A DNA stretch of 64,000 nt from Lapidilactobacillus concavus DSM 17758 (GTDB lineage Bacteria; Bacillota; Bacilli; Lactobacillales; Lactobacillaceae): contig NZ_AZFX01000036.1 of assembly GCF_001435835.1 (NCBI RefSeq), positions 62,001-126,000 of the forward strand, written 5' to 3'. Positions 17,139 through 27,522 of this stretch are shown in pieces (position 1 is the first letter of the stretch; every line of letters begins with the position of its first letter). A model generated the notes under the pieces. That model worked only from the letters and a program-made list of their open reading frames with translations, ran no database searches and had not been told where the DNA came from. Both the position numbers and the translations under genes were made by a program.

Positions 17139-20100
17139 TTAGTCTCCAATCGGTTCAATCGCAAATGCTCGTGATTCAAGCACGACTAGGATTGCATGGG
17201 CCTCATCCATTGTTGTGATCAGCGGAACGTGATGCATGACGGCGACTTCTTGTAACATCGCGCCTGAGATGCTCACAGGGCCACGCCATTCTGCGGTGTT
17301 AATCACCATTTGGATTTTACCTTGGCTAATTTCCGTGGCAATGTTTGGACGTTTGCCCCCAATTTCATGAACAAGATCGGTGACGAGTCCTGCTTTCTGG
17401 AAACTTGCGGCGGTTTTGGCAGTGGCGACGATCTGATAGCCAAGACGCTTGAATCGTTGTGCCATCTGAGCCCCCTTTTCCAAGTCGTGTGAGGCCACAG
17501 AGAAGAGGATACGACCATATCCTGGCAATGGTTGTCTGGAAGCTTCTAGAGCCTTATAAAGGGCCTTTTCGAAGGTGAGATCAGTCCCGATGGCTTCGCC
17601 CGTTGTCTTCATTTGAGTCGCGGTGACTTTTTCGCGCTTATTAAGCTTTGTAAATGAGAAAACAGGCATCTTGACGTGCACATTATGCATCGGCAGTGAC
17701 TGATTTTGTGTAAAGCCTTGTTGACTAAGTGAGATGCCCGTTAGCACTTTGACGCCAATTGCAACGACGCGTTGCGCGGTCGTTTTGTCAAGAAACGCTA
17801 AGTTGCGGCTGCCCTTGAGATCGATCGCGAGGACGTAGAGCTGATGGTCACGTACCAAGAAACGAATGTTCATGAAGCCGGACGTCTGTAGTTCTTGACC
17901 AACGCTCAGAAAGACTTGTTCCATCGCGACGAGCGTTTCCTCAGTCAAATTCTGCGGTGGTGTAATTGTCATTGCATCCCCCGAATGCAGGCTGGAATGT
18001 TCCAAATGTTCAAGTACACCGGTAATCAGTACGTGCTCACCATCATAGATCGCATCGACTTCATATTTATCGCCGCGTAAGAATTCACGAACGGTAAATG
18101 GAAAATTCAACGTATCTTTTTGGAAATAACGCATGTATTTCGCAAGATCTTCGCGGGAATTCAAAACTTCCGTTGGTGAGAAGACGTGTTGCGGGTTGGG
18201 ATGGATCAGAATCGGATATGGCAAGGCGTCTTCAGTTGCCAAGTTGGTTTTGAGCATTGCCTGGTCGACAATCTCGCAGACATTTGGCCCTTGAAAATTA
18301 AGCTTCGTCAATAACTGCTGTAGTTGGGCGGGCTGATGAACTTGTTCTAAGGCGGCTGAAGATGGTCCTAAAATCTGATAGCCAGCTTCAATCATGCCAT
18401 CAGTCAACTTGCTGGCTGATTTACCGCCAAGCTGAGTGATGACATAGCTCGGTTGTTCAACTTGAGCCACAGCCAAGGCGGCCTCGAGGTTGATGGGTGC
18501 ATTGTACAAGGTGTCTGCAAGACCAACGTCTGTGGAATAATTGTCTGGATTATTGTTCAATAAAATTGTTTCATAACCTAACTCACGAAGTGTTAATAAG
18601 CCTTGGACGGTCTCGTGATCCACTTCGCTCCCCTGTCCAATTCTCGCGGGACCGGAACCAATGATCAACACGCGTTCTTTATTCGACGCTGGTGTCACCT
18701 CGTTGGTCGTCGCAAATGTGCTGAAATATTGATGGGATTTGACCAGTGGCGAACTAGCAATGGCGTTCAGCTCTTGAAAGCCTGCGCGAATATCGGCTTC
18801 ATGCCGAAGCGCGGCCAATTGTGTGGGTGTGATCTCCCAGAGTTGACTGATCTTCTGATCAGAGAAGCCGTATTTTTTCGCAAGTGCCAGTGTTTCGAGG
18901 TCCCCCTTTTTATCCTGGAGGGTTGCTTCGAGACTAACGATGTGTTGGATCTTCTGAATGAAGAACGTATCGATTTTAGACAGATGGTGTAGGTCGTCGA
19001 TCGAGTAACCACGACGCAAAGCTTCTGCTAAGTAAAAAATCTCCATGTCAGTCGGATAAATCAAACCAATCGTTAAGTCTTCATCACTCAGCTCGGCAAT
19101 TTTGGATTGCCCTAGGTGATCGATGCCCTGATCCAAGGCGCGAATGCCTTTTAACAAGGCGGCCTCAATATTGCTCTCAAGGATCAGCACTTCGCCAGTT
19201 GATTTCATCTCCGGCCCCAAGCGTCGATCAGCACCAGAGATACGATCGAAAGGCCAGCGTGGGAGTTTGCAGGCAACGTAATCAAAGGCAGGTTCAACGA
19301 GTGCGGTGCGCCCAGCTTCGAAGGGATGCGGAATCTCGGTGAGTTGTTGACCAACTGCCAATAAGGCGGCAACTTTTGCGACAGGATAGCCCAGCGCTTT
19401 CGCGGTAAAAGCGCTCATTCGGCCGAGTCTTGGGGTCGCTTTTAATACCCAGAATTCACCTGTGGCTGGATCCACGGCAAACTGGACGTTGCAGGAGCCG
19501 ATTACGTTGAGTTGACGGGTAATGTTGATCGCCGCAGTTCTCAATCGTTGAAATTCGCGGTCGGTCAGTGTTTGAATCGGCGCAAAGGCAATTGAATCGC
19601 CGGAATGGATGCCAACTTGATTTAATTGTTCGCAATTAAAAATCGCACTGACCTGATCGCTTTGGTCGCGTAAGATTTCAAATTCAAGCTCCTTAAAGCC
19701 AGAGAGACTCTTTGTGACCGTGACTTGATGGGTCGGCGATAGTGCTAAAGCGCGTTCGACAATTTCGGTCAGGGCGTTTTCGTCATCGGCTAATCCCCCA
19801 CCGGTTCCGCCGATGGACTGAATTGGACGAACCATGATTGGCCAGCCGAGTTGCTCGATAACTTGTGGGATGTGCTCGATCGATGAAAGCGTTAGGGTTG
19901 GGTTGACATGTAAATGCAACCGATTGAGAATGGTTTCAAAAGCCTGACTATCGCTGGCAGCACGCAGGGTTTGCAAATTAGAACCAATCAGATTCACCTT
20001 GAGTTGATCGAGGATCCCTTGATCTTGCAGTGCCATAATTAAATTAACCGCAGATTGACCACCAGCGGTTGCTAGAATCGCATCAGGTAGTTCCTTACGT

Positions 20101-20333
20101 AGAATCTCCGTCAGGAATTTCTCCGTTAAGGGCTCGAGATAGACGCGGACATTCGCGTGTGGGCTAGTCATCGTCGTCGCCGGGTTAGAATTAACGAGGA
20201 TGACTTGATAACCAGCGTTCGCCAAAGTCATGACCGTCTCGGCACCAAGGTAATCGAACTCATTGCCTTGTCCAACGACAAAAGGACCCGAGCCAATGAC
20301 GAGAATCTTATTAATATCAGTTCGTCTAACCAT
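17139..20333 (-). CDS. carB: Carbamoyl-phosphate synthase large-subunit homologue with degenerate ATP-grasp sites (probable pseudoenzyme)
   Basis: Full length at 1064 residues, with both CarB halves and the C-terminal MGS-type allosteric domain (about 935-1064). By comparison with E. coli CarB as I recall it, the first half keeps R169, E215, GIHSGDS and Q284. It has Ser129 for Arg, Lys208 for Glu, and KATPR (298-302) where EMNPR carries two Mg ligands (Glu299, Asn301). The second half is worse: IHPNPQHVFS replaces the Arg and Gly-rich ATP loop, R824 replaces Gln, and AIDLK (836-840) replaces EVNPR. Catalysis at both ATP sites therefore looks lost. The frame is intact, AGGAGG precedes the ATG, and the start overlaps the carA stop (TGATG). 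Possible roles are a nucleotide sensor, a scaffold, or a changed activity. Alternative: slow decay after gene redundancy. Confidence 0.85.
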   Translation of the reverse strand: MVRRTDINKILVIGSGPFVVGQGNEFDYLGAETVMTLANAGYQVILVNSNPATTMTSPHANVRVYLEPLTEKFLTEILRKELPDAILATAGGQSAVNLIMALQDQGILDQLKVNLIGSNLQTLRAASDSQAFETILNRLHLHVNPTLTLSSIEHIPQVIEQLGWPIMVRPIQSIGGTGGGLADDENALTEIVERALALSPTHQVTVTKSLSGFKELEFEILRDQSDQVSAIFNCEQLNQVGIHSGDSIAFAPIQTLTDREFQRLRTAAINITRQLNVIGSCNVQFAVDPATGEFWVLKATPRLGRMSAFTAKALGYPVAKVAALLAVGQQLTEIPHPFEAGRTALVEPAFDYVACKLPRWPFDRISGADRRLGPEMKSTGEVLILESNIEAALLKGIRALDQGIDHLGQSKIAELSDEDLTIGLIYPTDMEIFYLAEALRRGYSIDDLHHLSKIDTFFIQKIQHIVSLEATLQDKKGDLETLALAKKYGFSDQKISQLWEITPTQLAALRHEADIRAGFQELNAIASSPLVKSHQYFSTFATTNEVTPASNKERVLIIGSGPARIGQGSEVDHETVQGLLTLRELGYETILLNNNPDNYSTDVGLADTLYNAPINLEAALAVAQVEQPSYVITQLGGKSASKLTDGMIEAGYQILGPSSAALEQVHQPAQLQQLLTKLNFQGPNVCEIVDQAMLKTNLATEDALPYPILIHPNPQHVFSPTEVLNSREDLAKYMRYFQKDTLNFPFTVREFLRGDKYEVDAIYDGEHVLITGVLEHLEHSSLHSGDAMTITPPQNLTEETLVAMEQVFLSVGQELQTSGFMNIRFLVRDHQLYVLAIDLKGSRNLAFLDKTTAQRVVAIGVKVLTGISLSQQGFTQNQSLPMHNVHVKMPVFSFTKLNKREKVTATQMKTTGEAIGTDLTFEKALYKALEASRQPLPGYGRILFSVASHDLEKGAQMAQRFKRLGYQIVATAKTAASFQKAGLVTDLVHEIGGKRPNIATEISQGKIQMVINTAEWRGPVSISGAMLQEVAVMHHVPLITTMDEAHAILVVLESRAFAIEPIGD

Positions 20334-21415
20334 CAGATTTCCCTCCTATGACGAGCAATGGCCGCATCCATTAATTCAATGAAGTCGTCGAAGAAATGGC
20401 CACCATCTTTCGGTCCAGCGGCCGCTTCTGGGTCAAAATTAACCGCGTAGATTGGCAAATAACGATGACGAAAACCAACCACTTCATCACCATTGACCGT
20501 TACAAAAGTTGCCAGCAAATCTTTCAAGTTATCGTTTTTGCTCAAGCTAAAAGCACTGTTCTGCGCGACGAAATTTGTGATACCGGTGATCTTTTCTTGT
20601 ACAGCCAAGTTGATTTGATGTTGTGCAATTGGCCTTGTCTCAACAGAGACGTCATTGGCCAAGGCAACGACTGAGAAACCTAGACCGATTGCAAAAATTG
20701 GATAATGGCCCTGAATTTCTTTAACGATTTGGATCGTTTTAACCAGCGCCTCGGGTTTGCCAGGACCGTCGCTGATCAGCACCCCATCTGGTGCCAGTGT
20801 TTCAATCAGCGAACTAGGCGTGTCAAAAGGTAAAACGGTAATGTTGCAACGACGCTTAGATAATTCACGTAAGACGGTATTCTTCAATCCTAAGTCGAGA
20901 ACAACAACGTTTTTACCAACGTTGGGACTAGGATAAGGCTGTTTGGTGGAGACTTGGCTGACTTGATTATTCGGGATCACCAAGGCCTTGATCTGATCGT
21001 GTGCATGTTCGTCATGCGTATCCATTAGACTTGCCTTCATATTGCCATGTTCGGCAATGTGTCGGTGTAATCGGCGAACATCCACGTTCATCAATCCAGG
21101 GATGCGCTGTGCCTTTAAAAAAGCATCCAACGTCATTTGCGCATGCCAGTGGCTAGTTAATGGATAGCCCTCTCCGATCACGACACCTTTAAGCGCTGTG
21201 GTAATGTTCTCGTAATCGTCGCGATTAATACCTGTGTTACCTTGTTGAGGGTAAGTAAAGGCCAGAATTTGGCCAGTATAGCTGTAATTAGTGATGGCTT
21301 CTTGATAGCCAGTCGCACCAGTGTAGAGTGCTAATCCACCTGTGGTATTGATGGTTGCACCAAAGGCATCCCCGGCAAATACGGTGCCATCTTCTAGAAT
21401 GAGATATCTTTTCAT
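20333..21415 (-). CDS. carA: Carbamoyl-phosphate synthase small-subunit homologue lacking the glutaminase triad
   Basis: A 360-residue CarA-type protein: N-terminal CPSase small domain (TGATGYQEAIT, GQILAFTYP, GNTGIN) and a class I amidotransferase domain from about residue 165. The nucleophile elbow normally reading GICLGHQ is AIGLGFS here, so Cys is Gly244 and the next His is Phe247. The catalytic His of the GHPEASPGP motif is Asp328 (FDPEAAAGP), while the Glu330 partner is kept. SNGPGDP is SDGPGKP. Glutamine hydrolysis should not occur. The start is ATG 21415 with GGAAAG upstream; an in-frame extension to 21490 does not resemble CarA. It lies downstream of pyrR and pyrP and is coupled to carB, so pyrimidine control is expected. 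Confidence 0.87.
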   Translation of the reverse strand: MKRYLILEDGTVFAGDAFGATINTTGGLALYTGATGYQEAITNYSYTGQILAFTYPQQGNTGINRDDYENITTALKGVVIGEGYPLTSHWHAQMTLDAFLKAQRIPGLMNVDVRRLHRHIAEHGNMKASLMDTHDEHAHDQIKALVIPNNQVSQVSTKQPYPSPNVGKNVVVLDLGLKNTVLRELSKRRCNITVLPFDTPSSLIETLAPDGVLISDGPGKPEALVKTIQIVKEIQGHYPIFAIGLGFSVVALANDVSVETRPIAQHQINLAVQEKITGITNFVAQNSAFSLSKNDNLKDLLATFVTVNGDEVVGFRHRYLPIYAVNFDPEAAAGPKDGGHFFDDFIELMDAAIARHRREI

Positions 21416-21552
21416 ATGATCAATCTTTCCGAGCTTAAACTCATTATTATTGATGCTTGTCGAATTGATGATGAAATAAATTGAGTGCATATCATAACGC
21501 TGTGCCGCAACTAAAATCTTCCGATAAGTCGTGAATCATTGTTTCCTCGAAG

Positions 21553-22854
21553 TTAATTAGCGGTTGACTCTTTCGGCCGTTCACTAGCTGCTTGTTGTGG
21601 CAAGACGAGATTCAAGATGATACCAATGACGGTTGCCAATGCGACACCTGTGAATTGAAAACTGCCTAATTGTAGTGTGACGTTGCCAATCCCAATAATT
21701 AGGACACTGGAAGCAATCATTAAGTTGCGGCGCCGATTGAAATCAATCTGGTTTTCAATCAAGATGCGTAAGCCACTGGCAGCGATCACACCGAACAGCA
21801 GGAAGCTAATGCCGCCTAAGACCGCTCCGGGAATGCTCTGGATCAGTGCGCTTAATTTACCAATGAAGCTGAAGATGACTGCAAAAATGGCAGCACCGAT
21901 CAGAACGTACACGCTGTAGATTCGATTAATTGCCATGACGCCAATATTCTCGCCGTAGCTGGTAATTGCAGGACCACCGACAAGCCCGGCAAAGATCGAA
22001 GCCATCCCATCACCCGTCAATGTTCGATGAAGACCGGGATCCTTGAAGAAGTTCCGCTTGGTCAAACCGTTGAGGACCATGATATGCCCCATGTGTTCGG
22101 TCATCGTCACGAAGGCAATTGGTGCCATCATTAGCATTGCACCCCAGTATGGTTTCGGTTGATAATTAACGAATGGAATTTCGAAGTTGGGCAATCTGAA
22201 CCACGGTGCAGTCATCACGGGTTTTAAATTAACCAGTCCGAAAAATAATGCAATCAGATAGCCCACGATGATACCCAGTAAGATTGCTATCTCACCCCAG
22301 AACCCCTTGAGGAACATATTGAAACCAATGGTAATCAAGAGCGTTAACATCGCAACAGCTAATACCTTCAAGTCATAGTGACCCTGCGTATTGACGGTTG
22401 CATCCTTGGCAGCAGATGAAGCCAAGGATAAACCAATGGTCATCACGATTGGACCGACAACGATTGGTGGTAGCGCACGATCGATCCAACCAGTTCCAAA
22501 GCGTGAGACGATTAGGGCCACGATGAGATAGACGAGACCGACAGAAATAATACCTTGAGAAATCGCGGGGTACCCTGCAGTTTTCATCAGTGCCTGCATC
22601 GGAATGATGAAGGCGAAGCTAGAACCCATGTAGGCTGGAATCTTCCGCTTGGTGATCAAAATATGGAGCAGCGTGCCAACGCCCGAGCTGAACAGCGCGA
22701 TTCCTGGGTCGAGACCAACAAGAATGGGAACAAGCACGGTTGAACCAAACATGGCGAATAAATGTTGAATCGATAAGGCGACCCAAGCACCAAATTTAGG
22801 CTTATCTTGAATATCTAATACAAAATCTGCATCATGTTTGTTGACTGTTGGCAT
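21553..22854 (-). CDS. pyrP: Uracil permease (NCS2 nucleobase:cation symporter)
   Basis: A 433-residue membrane protein of the NCS2 family with about 14 helical segments. Visible family features include [14 protein letters not shown] near residue 30, [11 protein letters not shown] near 77, the substrate-binding acidic site in [11 protein letters not shown] near 250, and [14 protein letters not shown] near 295. It brings uracil into the cell with protons. Its place directly after pyrR under a PyrR attenuator matches uracil permease genes elsewhere and makes uracil more likely than xanthine as substrate. It starts at ATG 22854 with AGGAGA-like pairing upstream and a 146-base gap after pyrR containing only a short AATCGGA/TCCGATT hairpin. 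Confidence 0.93.
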   Translation of the reverse strand: MPTVNKHDADFVLDIQDKPKFGAWVALSIQHLFAMFGSTVLVPILVGLDPGIALFSSGVGTLLHILITKRKIPAYMGSSFAFIIPMQALMKTAGYPAISQGIISVGLVYLIVALIVSRFGTGWIDRALPPIVVGPIVMTIGLSLASSAAKDATVNTQGHYDLKVLAVAMLTLLITIGFNMFLKGFWGEIAILLGIIVGYLIALFFGLVNLKPVMTAPWFRLPNFEIPFVNYQPKPYWGAMLMMAPIAFVTMTEHMGHIMVLNGLTKRNFFKDPGLHRTLTGDGMASIFAGLVGGPAITSYGENIGVMAINRIYSVYVLIGAAIFAVIFSFIGKLSALIQSIPGAVLGGISFLLFGVIAASGLRILIENQIDFNRRRNLMIASSVLIIGIGNVTLQLGSFQFTGVALATVIGIILNLVLPQQAASERPKESTAN

Positions 22855-23000
22855 GGATTAATTCTCTCCTTTTATGATTGTCTGTGAATGATATAAAAGC
22901 AAAAGTCACCTTAACCGATTTTTGAAGTCGTGTCATTGGGAACAAGTGGCCGCAATTAAATCGGATCCTCCGATTCGTGCCGCGTAATGCGTCAGTTGTT

Positions 23001-23543
<543 letters not shown>

Positions 23544-23545
23544 CT

Positions 23546-23675
23546 AAAAAAAGAACCCCATGCATCAGTGTTAATACTGATCATGAGGTTCGAGTTATCC
23601 TTCGTTGTTTCGATAATTAGCTGAATTGTCGACAAGTCTGAATACCTTCTTAGCCTCACGGGACCAAGTTAAAGG
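23546..23675 (-). promoter_or_regulatory. PyrR-responsive attenuator in the pyrR leader
   Basis: On the minus strand a PyrR-binding loop region reads GGTCCCGTGAGGCTAAGAAGG (quoted in two parts: GGTCCCGTGAGG and CTAAGAAGG; 23645-23675). Downstream is a terminator hairpin, GAACCTCATG...CATGGGGTTC with an inner ATCAGT/ACTGAT stem (23553-23591), followed by seven T. The order of anti-antiterminator, then terminator, then pyrR matches known pyr leaders. Confidence 0.88.
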
Positions 23676-23688
23676 ATAGATTAGTCTA

Positions 23689-23717
23689 AGTATAGAGAAT
23701 GCGTTTAAGAATGTCAA
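23689..23717 (-). promoter_or_regulatory. Promoter of the pyr operon
   Basis: Perfect TTGACA (23712-23717), 17-base spacer and TATACT (23689-23694) on the minus strand, just upstream of the PyrR-binding loop. Its strength is consistent with control by attenuation, not initiation. Confidence 0.92.
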
Positions 23718-23814
23718 TCTAAAAATTGGTCGAGGACAGTCATCTTGATTGTTGATTGCTGACGATCTAATTGGATCCGCAACTTTCATGCCTTCAAACT
23801 GACTTGAAGTGAGG

Positions 23815-24360
23815 CTAAATCTGGTGAGATCCACGGAGTTGTTGAAATTCAGCAGCTGTCATACCGTAACGCTTCTGGTTGCGTAAGACGCCACGCAAAT
23901 TAAAAGCGTTCCTAGCTAGACCTTCGTAGGTAAACTGACAACGTTGAAGGACGTGCTCTGAGGCCTGATTTTCTGCCACTAACTCTGCAAAAACATAGGG
24001 TGCTGACTGTTCCTCGAAGAGATAGCGCAACGCACCGCGAGTCGCTTCGGTTGCCAAACCCTGATGCCAATAATCGGAATGGAAAATATAACCAACTTCC
24101 CATGTTCCGAGAAATTCACTGAACATCATGGTCAAGACGCCAATCAGTTGTTGGTTAGTTTTGTCAAGAACGGCGCATCCTAGAAGCGGATCGAGATAAT
24201 ATTTCTCGAAGGATGACTTGGCTTCTGTCAGTGTTTGTGGCCGCTGATAACCAAAAGCCCCCCAAGCTGTGGCCTGTTCGTCTTGAACCAGATGGAAATA
24301 AGCTGCGAAGTCAGATTTTTGTGGATCTCTCATGATCAATCGGTTTGTTTCAAAGAGCAC
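23815..24360 (-). CDS. GNAT-family acetyltransferase (RimJ/RimL-like)
   Basis: A 181-residue acetyltransferase. FETNRLIMRDPQKSDF is the usual first strand of the RimJ type, EVGYIFHSDYWHQGLATEA contains the acetyl-CoA loop (quoted from about residue 97), and VAENQASEHVLQRCQF is the conserved C-terminal helix. The chosen start is GTG 24360, with GAGGTGA 5 bases upstream; this overlaps the end of rluD by 11 bases, so it is probably the last gene of the ebsA-fhs-lspA-rluD operon. A start further upstream would give unrelated N-terminal sequence. The substrate (ribosomal protein N-terminus, amino sugar or other) is unknown. Confidence 0.85.
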   Translation of the reverse strand: MLFETNRLIMRDPQKSDFAAYFHLVQDEQATAWGAFGYQRPQTLTEAKSSFEKYYLDPLLGCAVLDKTNQQLIGVLTMMFSEFLGTWEVGYIFHSDYWHQGLATEATRGALRYLFEEQSAPYVFAELVAENQASEHVLQRCQFTYEGLARNAFNLRGVLRNQKRYGMTAAEFQQLRGSHQI

Positions 24361-25309
24361 CCTGCTCACCTCGTTTACTGTGATCACCACTCGTTGTGTG
24401 TTGAGTCTCGGCACGCAGACGAGCAAGTGTTGCTTCGAAGATTGGTGGTAACGGTGCTTCGAAAGCTAACCACTCACCGGTTGTCGGATGTGTGAATCCT
24501 AACTTCGCGGCGTGCAAGAATTGTCCGTTACCCGCTAATGTCTTCTTAGGCCCGTAGAGCGGATCACCAGCGACCGGATGCTCAATATATTGGAAATGAA
24601 CTCGAATCTGATGCGTTCGGCCTGTCTCCAATCGACAACGAACTAACGTGAAGCCTTCGAAGCGCTCAACCACTTCAAAATGGGTCACGGCATGTCGACC
24701 ACCGGCGACGATTGCTTGTTTCTGACGATTCTTAGGATCACGGGCAATTGGCGCATCGATCGTCCCCTGATTTTCTTTGATAACGCCATGTACCAATGCC
24801 AAATATTCGCGCAGATTGGTTTTGGCTTTCAATTGTGCGGACAGACTCTGATGAGCAACATCGGTTTTAGCCACCATTAATAGCCCAGACGTGTCACGAT
24901 CAATTCTGTGAACGATGCCAGGACGAATCTTGCCATTGATCGATGAGAGCTGGCCGTGTGCTAATAAGCCATTGACCAACGTGCCATGCGTATGCCCCGG
25001 TGCGGGATGCACAACCATTCCCTGAGGCTTATTGACCACAATCACTTGGTCGTCTTCATAAACAATATCGAGATTCATCGGTTCAGGCGCTGCTTCGATG
25101 GGCTCTGGTTCAGGTAAATGAACCAAAATCAGATCGCCAACCTTGACGAGTGTCTTGGCCTTGACTAATTGCCCATTTACCGTGACTAGCTGGTTCTTGA
25201 TGGCGTTCTGTGCCTGAGAACGACTCACCTCTGGTATCAGCAGCGCAATGACTTTATCCACGCGACCTTGCTGATCTTCCGTTTCGACCGTCGCTTGATA
25301 ATCACTCAT
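24350..25309 (-). CDS. rluD: RNA pseudouridine synthase, RluD family
   Basis: A 319-residue protein with an N-terminal S4 RNA-binding domain (about residues 13-60) and a catalytic domain with the motif HRIDRDTSGLLMVAK near residue 135; the Asp is the catalytic residue. NKPQGMVVHPAPGHTHGT and GRTHQIRVHF are further family motifs. It modifies uridines in large-subunit rRNA. Its start overlaps the lspA stop by 4 bases (ATGA), the common lspA-rluD pairing in Firmicutes. The S4 domain and length favour RluD-type over short RluB-type enzymes. Confidence 0.94.
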   Translation of the reverse strand: MSDYQATVETEDQQGRVDKVIALLIPEVSRSQAQNAIKNQLVTVNGQLVKAKTLVKVGDLILVHLPEPEPIEAAPEPMNLDIVYEDDQVIVVNKPQGMVVHPAPGHTHGTLVNGLLAHGQLSSINGKIRPGIVHRIDRDTSGLLMVAKTDVAHQSLSAQLKAKTNLREYLALVHGVIKENQGTIDAPIARDPKNRQKQAIVAGGRHAVTHFEVVERFEGFTLVRCRLETGRTHQIRVHFQYIEHPVAGDPLYGPKKTLAGNGQFLHAAKLGFTHPTTGEWLAFEAPLPPIFEATLARLRAETQHTTSGDHSKRGEQGAL

Positions 25310-25782
25310 TTCGACTTCGTCACCTCTTCTTCTCGATCCAAAAAAATCACGTAAATAAATAAGAGAATAACGCCGACGGTCAATGAAAGATCCGCAACGT
25401 TAAAGATTGGGAAGTTGATAAAATCTAACTGAAACATGTCGACAACGTAGCCATTGATGACGCGATCAATCAAATTGCCGATCGCGCCGACGATAATTAA
25501 GATTAAACCGCTGAAATAGACCAAGCTCATTTTTTTACGATAGGCTTGAACGAGCAGCGGAATTAGAATCACTAAGGCAACGGCACCTACGAGGTAGAAA
25601 AACCAAGTCTTTCCCTCTAGCATGCTCCAAGCAGCACCAGAGTTATGGATTTTTGTCAATGAAATAACACCAGGCAGCAGTTGATCCGCGCTACCATAGC
25701 TGACATTGTTCGTAATCCAATTTTTTAAAAGTTGATCGGCACCCATGACGGCGAGTCCAATCAAGATAATCAAAATACGCAT
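25306..25782 (-). CDS. lspA: Lipoprotein signal peptidase (signal peptidase II)
   Basis: A 158-residue protein with four membrane segments. The catalytic aspartates are in NLIDRVING and FNVADLSLT, both visible near residues 110 and 131; NSGAAWSML is the conserved loop motif. It cleaves the signal peptide of diacylglyceryl-modified prolipoproteins at the outer face of the membrane. The start at 25782 follows AAGGAG by about 8 bases; an in-frame codon at 25806 has no such support. It lies between fhs and rluD in the same orientation. Confidence 0.97.
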   Translation of the reverse strand: MRILIILIGLAVMGADQLLKNWITNNVSYGSADQLLPGVISLTKIHNSGAAWSMLEGKTWFFYLVGAVALVILIPLLVQAYRKKMSLVYFSGLILIIVGAIGNLIDRVINGYVVDMFQLDFINFPIFNVADLSLTVGVILLFIYVIFLDREEEVTKSK

Positions 25783-25851
25783 AATTTTCTCCTTCACCAA
25801 CGTCACTGTTCCGACAAAATTTCGCCGAATGGTGTTTTGTCTGGCTGTAAT

Positions 25852-27519
25852 TTAGAAAAGCCCAGTAATATGGCCGTTACGATCAATGTCAATTTTCTCA
25901 GCAGCGGGGTGTTTCGGTAATCCGGGCATGGTCAAGATATTGCCAGCTAAGGCGACAATGAAGCCAGCACCGAGTTTAGGAATCAGATCGCGCACGGTCA
26001 ACGTGAAACCAGACGGTGCCCCTAAAAGTTTAGGTTGATCAGAGAATGAATACTGTGTCTTAGCAATACAAATTGGCATTGCATCCCAGCCGTTTTTTTC
26101 GATCAAGCGAAGTTGTTGTTTCGCCTTGCTAGTGAGTTCTACATCTTTCGCACCATAAATTTCTTGTGCAATGGTCGTGAGTTTATCCAGGACAGGTCGG
26201 TCATCTTGATAAAGTCGCGTATAGTCTGATTGCTCCTCAGTCGCAGCTTCAATGACAAAATCAGCTAAATCTAGACCACCCTCGCCACCGCGTTCATGAA
26301 CATCTGTAACAGCACTGGTCAAACCTTCTTGACTGATCAAATCTTGTAGGACGGCCAATTCATTCTCGGTATCGGTGGTGAAACGGTTAATGCTAACAAC
26401 GACAGGTATGCCATAACGTTGCATGTTCTGCAGATGGCGGTGTAGGTTGAGATATCCCTTTTCTAAGGCACGTGTGTTTTCGGTATTGAGTTCTGCCAAT
26501 GCTTGGCCACCATTGTACTTCAGAGCGCGGATGGTGGCGACAACAACAATCACGTCCGGTGCTTTGGATAAGTGTGGCGTCACGATGTCTAGAAACTTCT
26601 CAGCACCCAAGTCGGCACCGAAGCCAGCCTCAGTCAAGGCATAATTTCCCGCATGGATGGCCGCTTCTGTTGCCAGAATACTGTTACAGCCATGGGCAAT
26701 ATTTGCGAATGGTCCACCGTGAATGATGGTTGGGGTGTGTTCAAGCGTCTGAACCAAATTAGGCTTGATGGCGTCCTTCAGTAGGACAGTTAAGGCACCT
26801 TCAACTTTTAAATCGCGAACGAAAACAGGTTGCCGATCCTTGGTGTAGGCAATCAAAATTTGACCGAGGCGCTTTTTCAAGTCTTCAAGATCAGTGGCTA
26901 GACACAAGACGGCCATCATCTCACTTGCAACCGTAATGTCAAAACCATCTTGGCGCATTTCGCCATTGGCCGGCTTACCCAATCCGATCACCGTTTCGCG
27001 CAAGGCACGATCATTGATGTCTAAGGCACGCTTCCAAACGATCCGTTTCGGATCGATGTTCAGCGCATTCCCTTGGTGTAAATGATTGTCGATCAATGCG
27101 GCTAAGGTGTTGTTGGCTGCAGTTAAAGCGTGCATGTCGCCAGTAAAATGCAAATTAATATCGGCCATCGGCATGACTTGAGCATAGCCACCGCCTGTGG
27201 CACCACCTTTCATTCCCATGACTGGACCCAAAGAAGGTTCACGCAAGGCAATGACAGGATGTTGACCGCGTCGTTGCAAAGCATCGGCTAAACCGACGGT
27301 GACGGTTGACTTGCCCTCACCTGCTGGCGTCGGGTTGATTGAAGTCACTAGGACTAATTTGCCTGCCGGATTTTGATTCAGTTGTTGAAGTGCAGCCATC
27401 GAGAGTTTGGCTTTGTCGTGACTATAAGGCTCGATCAAATCCGAAGTTAAACCAATCTTGGTGGCGATTTTCTCAATTGGTTCAGGAGTATTTTGTTGTG
27501 CAATTTCGATATCTTCCAT
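25852..27519 (-). CDS. fhs: Formate-tetrahydrofolate ligase
   Basis: Uses ATP to join formate to tetrahydrofolate, giving 10-formyl-THF for purine and fMet synthesis. The 555-residue length is normal. The nucleotide loop is [18 protein letters not shown] near residue 65, and [17 protein letters not shown] and [13 protein letters not shown] are highly conserved family segments. It begins a few bases after the ebsA stop, with its ribosome site inside the ebsA end. The presence of pflBA in the same window provides a plausible formate source, although the genes are not linked in an operon. Confidence 0.98.
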   Translation of the reverse strand: MEDIEIAQQNTPEPIEKIATKIGLTSDLIEPYSHDKAKLSMAALQQLNQNPAGKLVLVTSINPTPAGEGKSTVTVGLADALQRRGQHPVIALREPSLGPVMGMKGGATGGGYAQVMPMADINLHFTGDMHALTAANNTLAALIDNHLHQGNALNIDPKRIVWKRALDINDRALRETVIGLGKPANGEMRQDGFDITVASEMMAVLCLATDLEDLKKRLGQILIAYTKDRQPVFVRDLKVEGALTVLLKDAIKPNLVQTLEHTPTIIHGGPFANIAHGCNSILATEAAIHAGNYALTEAGFGADLGAEKFLDIVTPHLSKAPDVIVVVATIRALKYNGGQALAELNTENTRALEKGYLNLHRHLQNMQRYGIPVVVSINRFTTDTENELAVLQDLISQEGLTSAVTDVHERGGEGGLDLADFVIEAATEEQSDYTRLYQDDRPVLDKLTTIAQEIYGAKDVELTSKAKQQLRLIEKNGWDAMPICIAKTQYSFSDQPKLLGAPSGFTLTVRDLIPKLGAGFIVALAGNILTMPGLPKHPAAEKIDIDRNGHITGLF

Positions 27520-27522
27520 GTA

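Noticed and set aside
18603-18992. Plus-strand open frame of 129 codons inside carB
   Set aside because: Antisense to carB, which has full-length homology; no supporting signals.
17139-21415. carA and carB as ordinary decaying pseudogenes
   Set aside because: No frameshift or stop in about 4.3 kb, preserved coupling, ribosome sites and promoter; decay is still possible but is not the simplest reading.
22941-23000. Second pyr attenuator between pyrR and pyrP
   Set aside because: Only a short AATCGGA/TCCGATT hairpin without T run or PyrR-binding loop is present.
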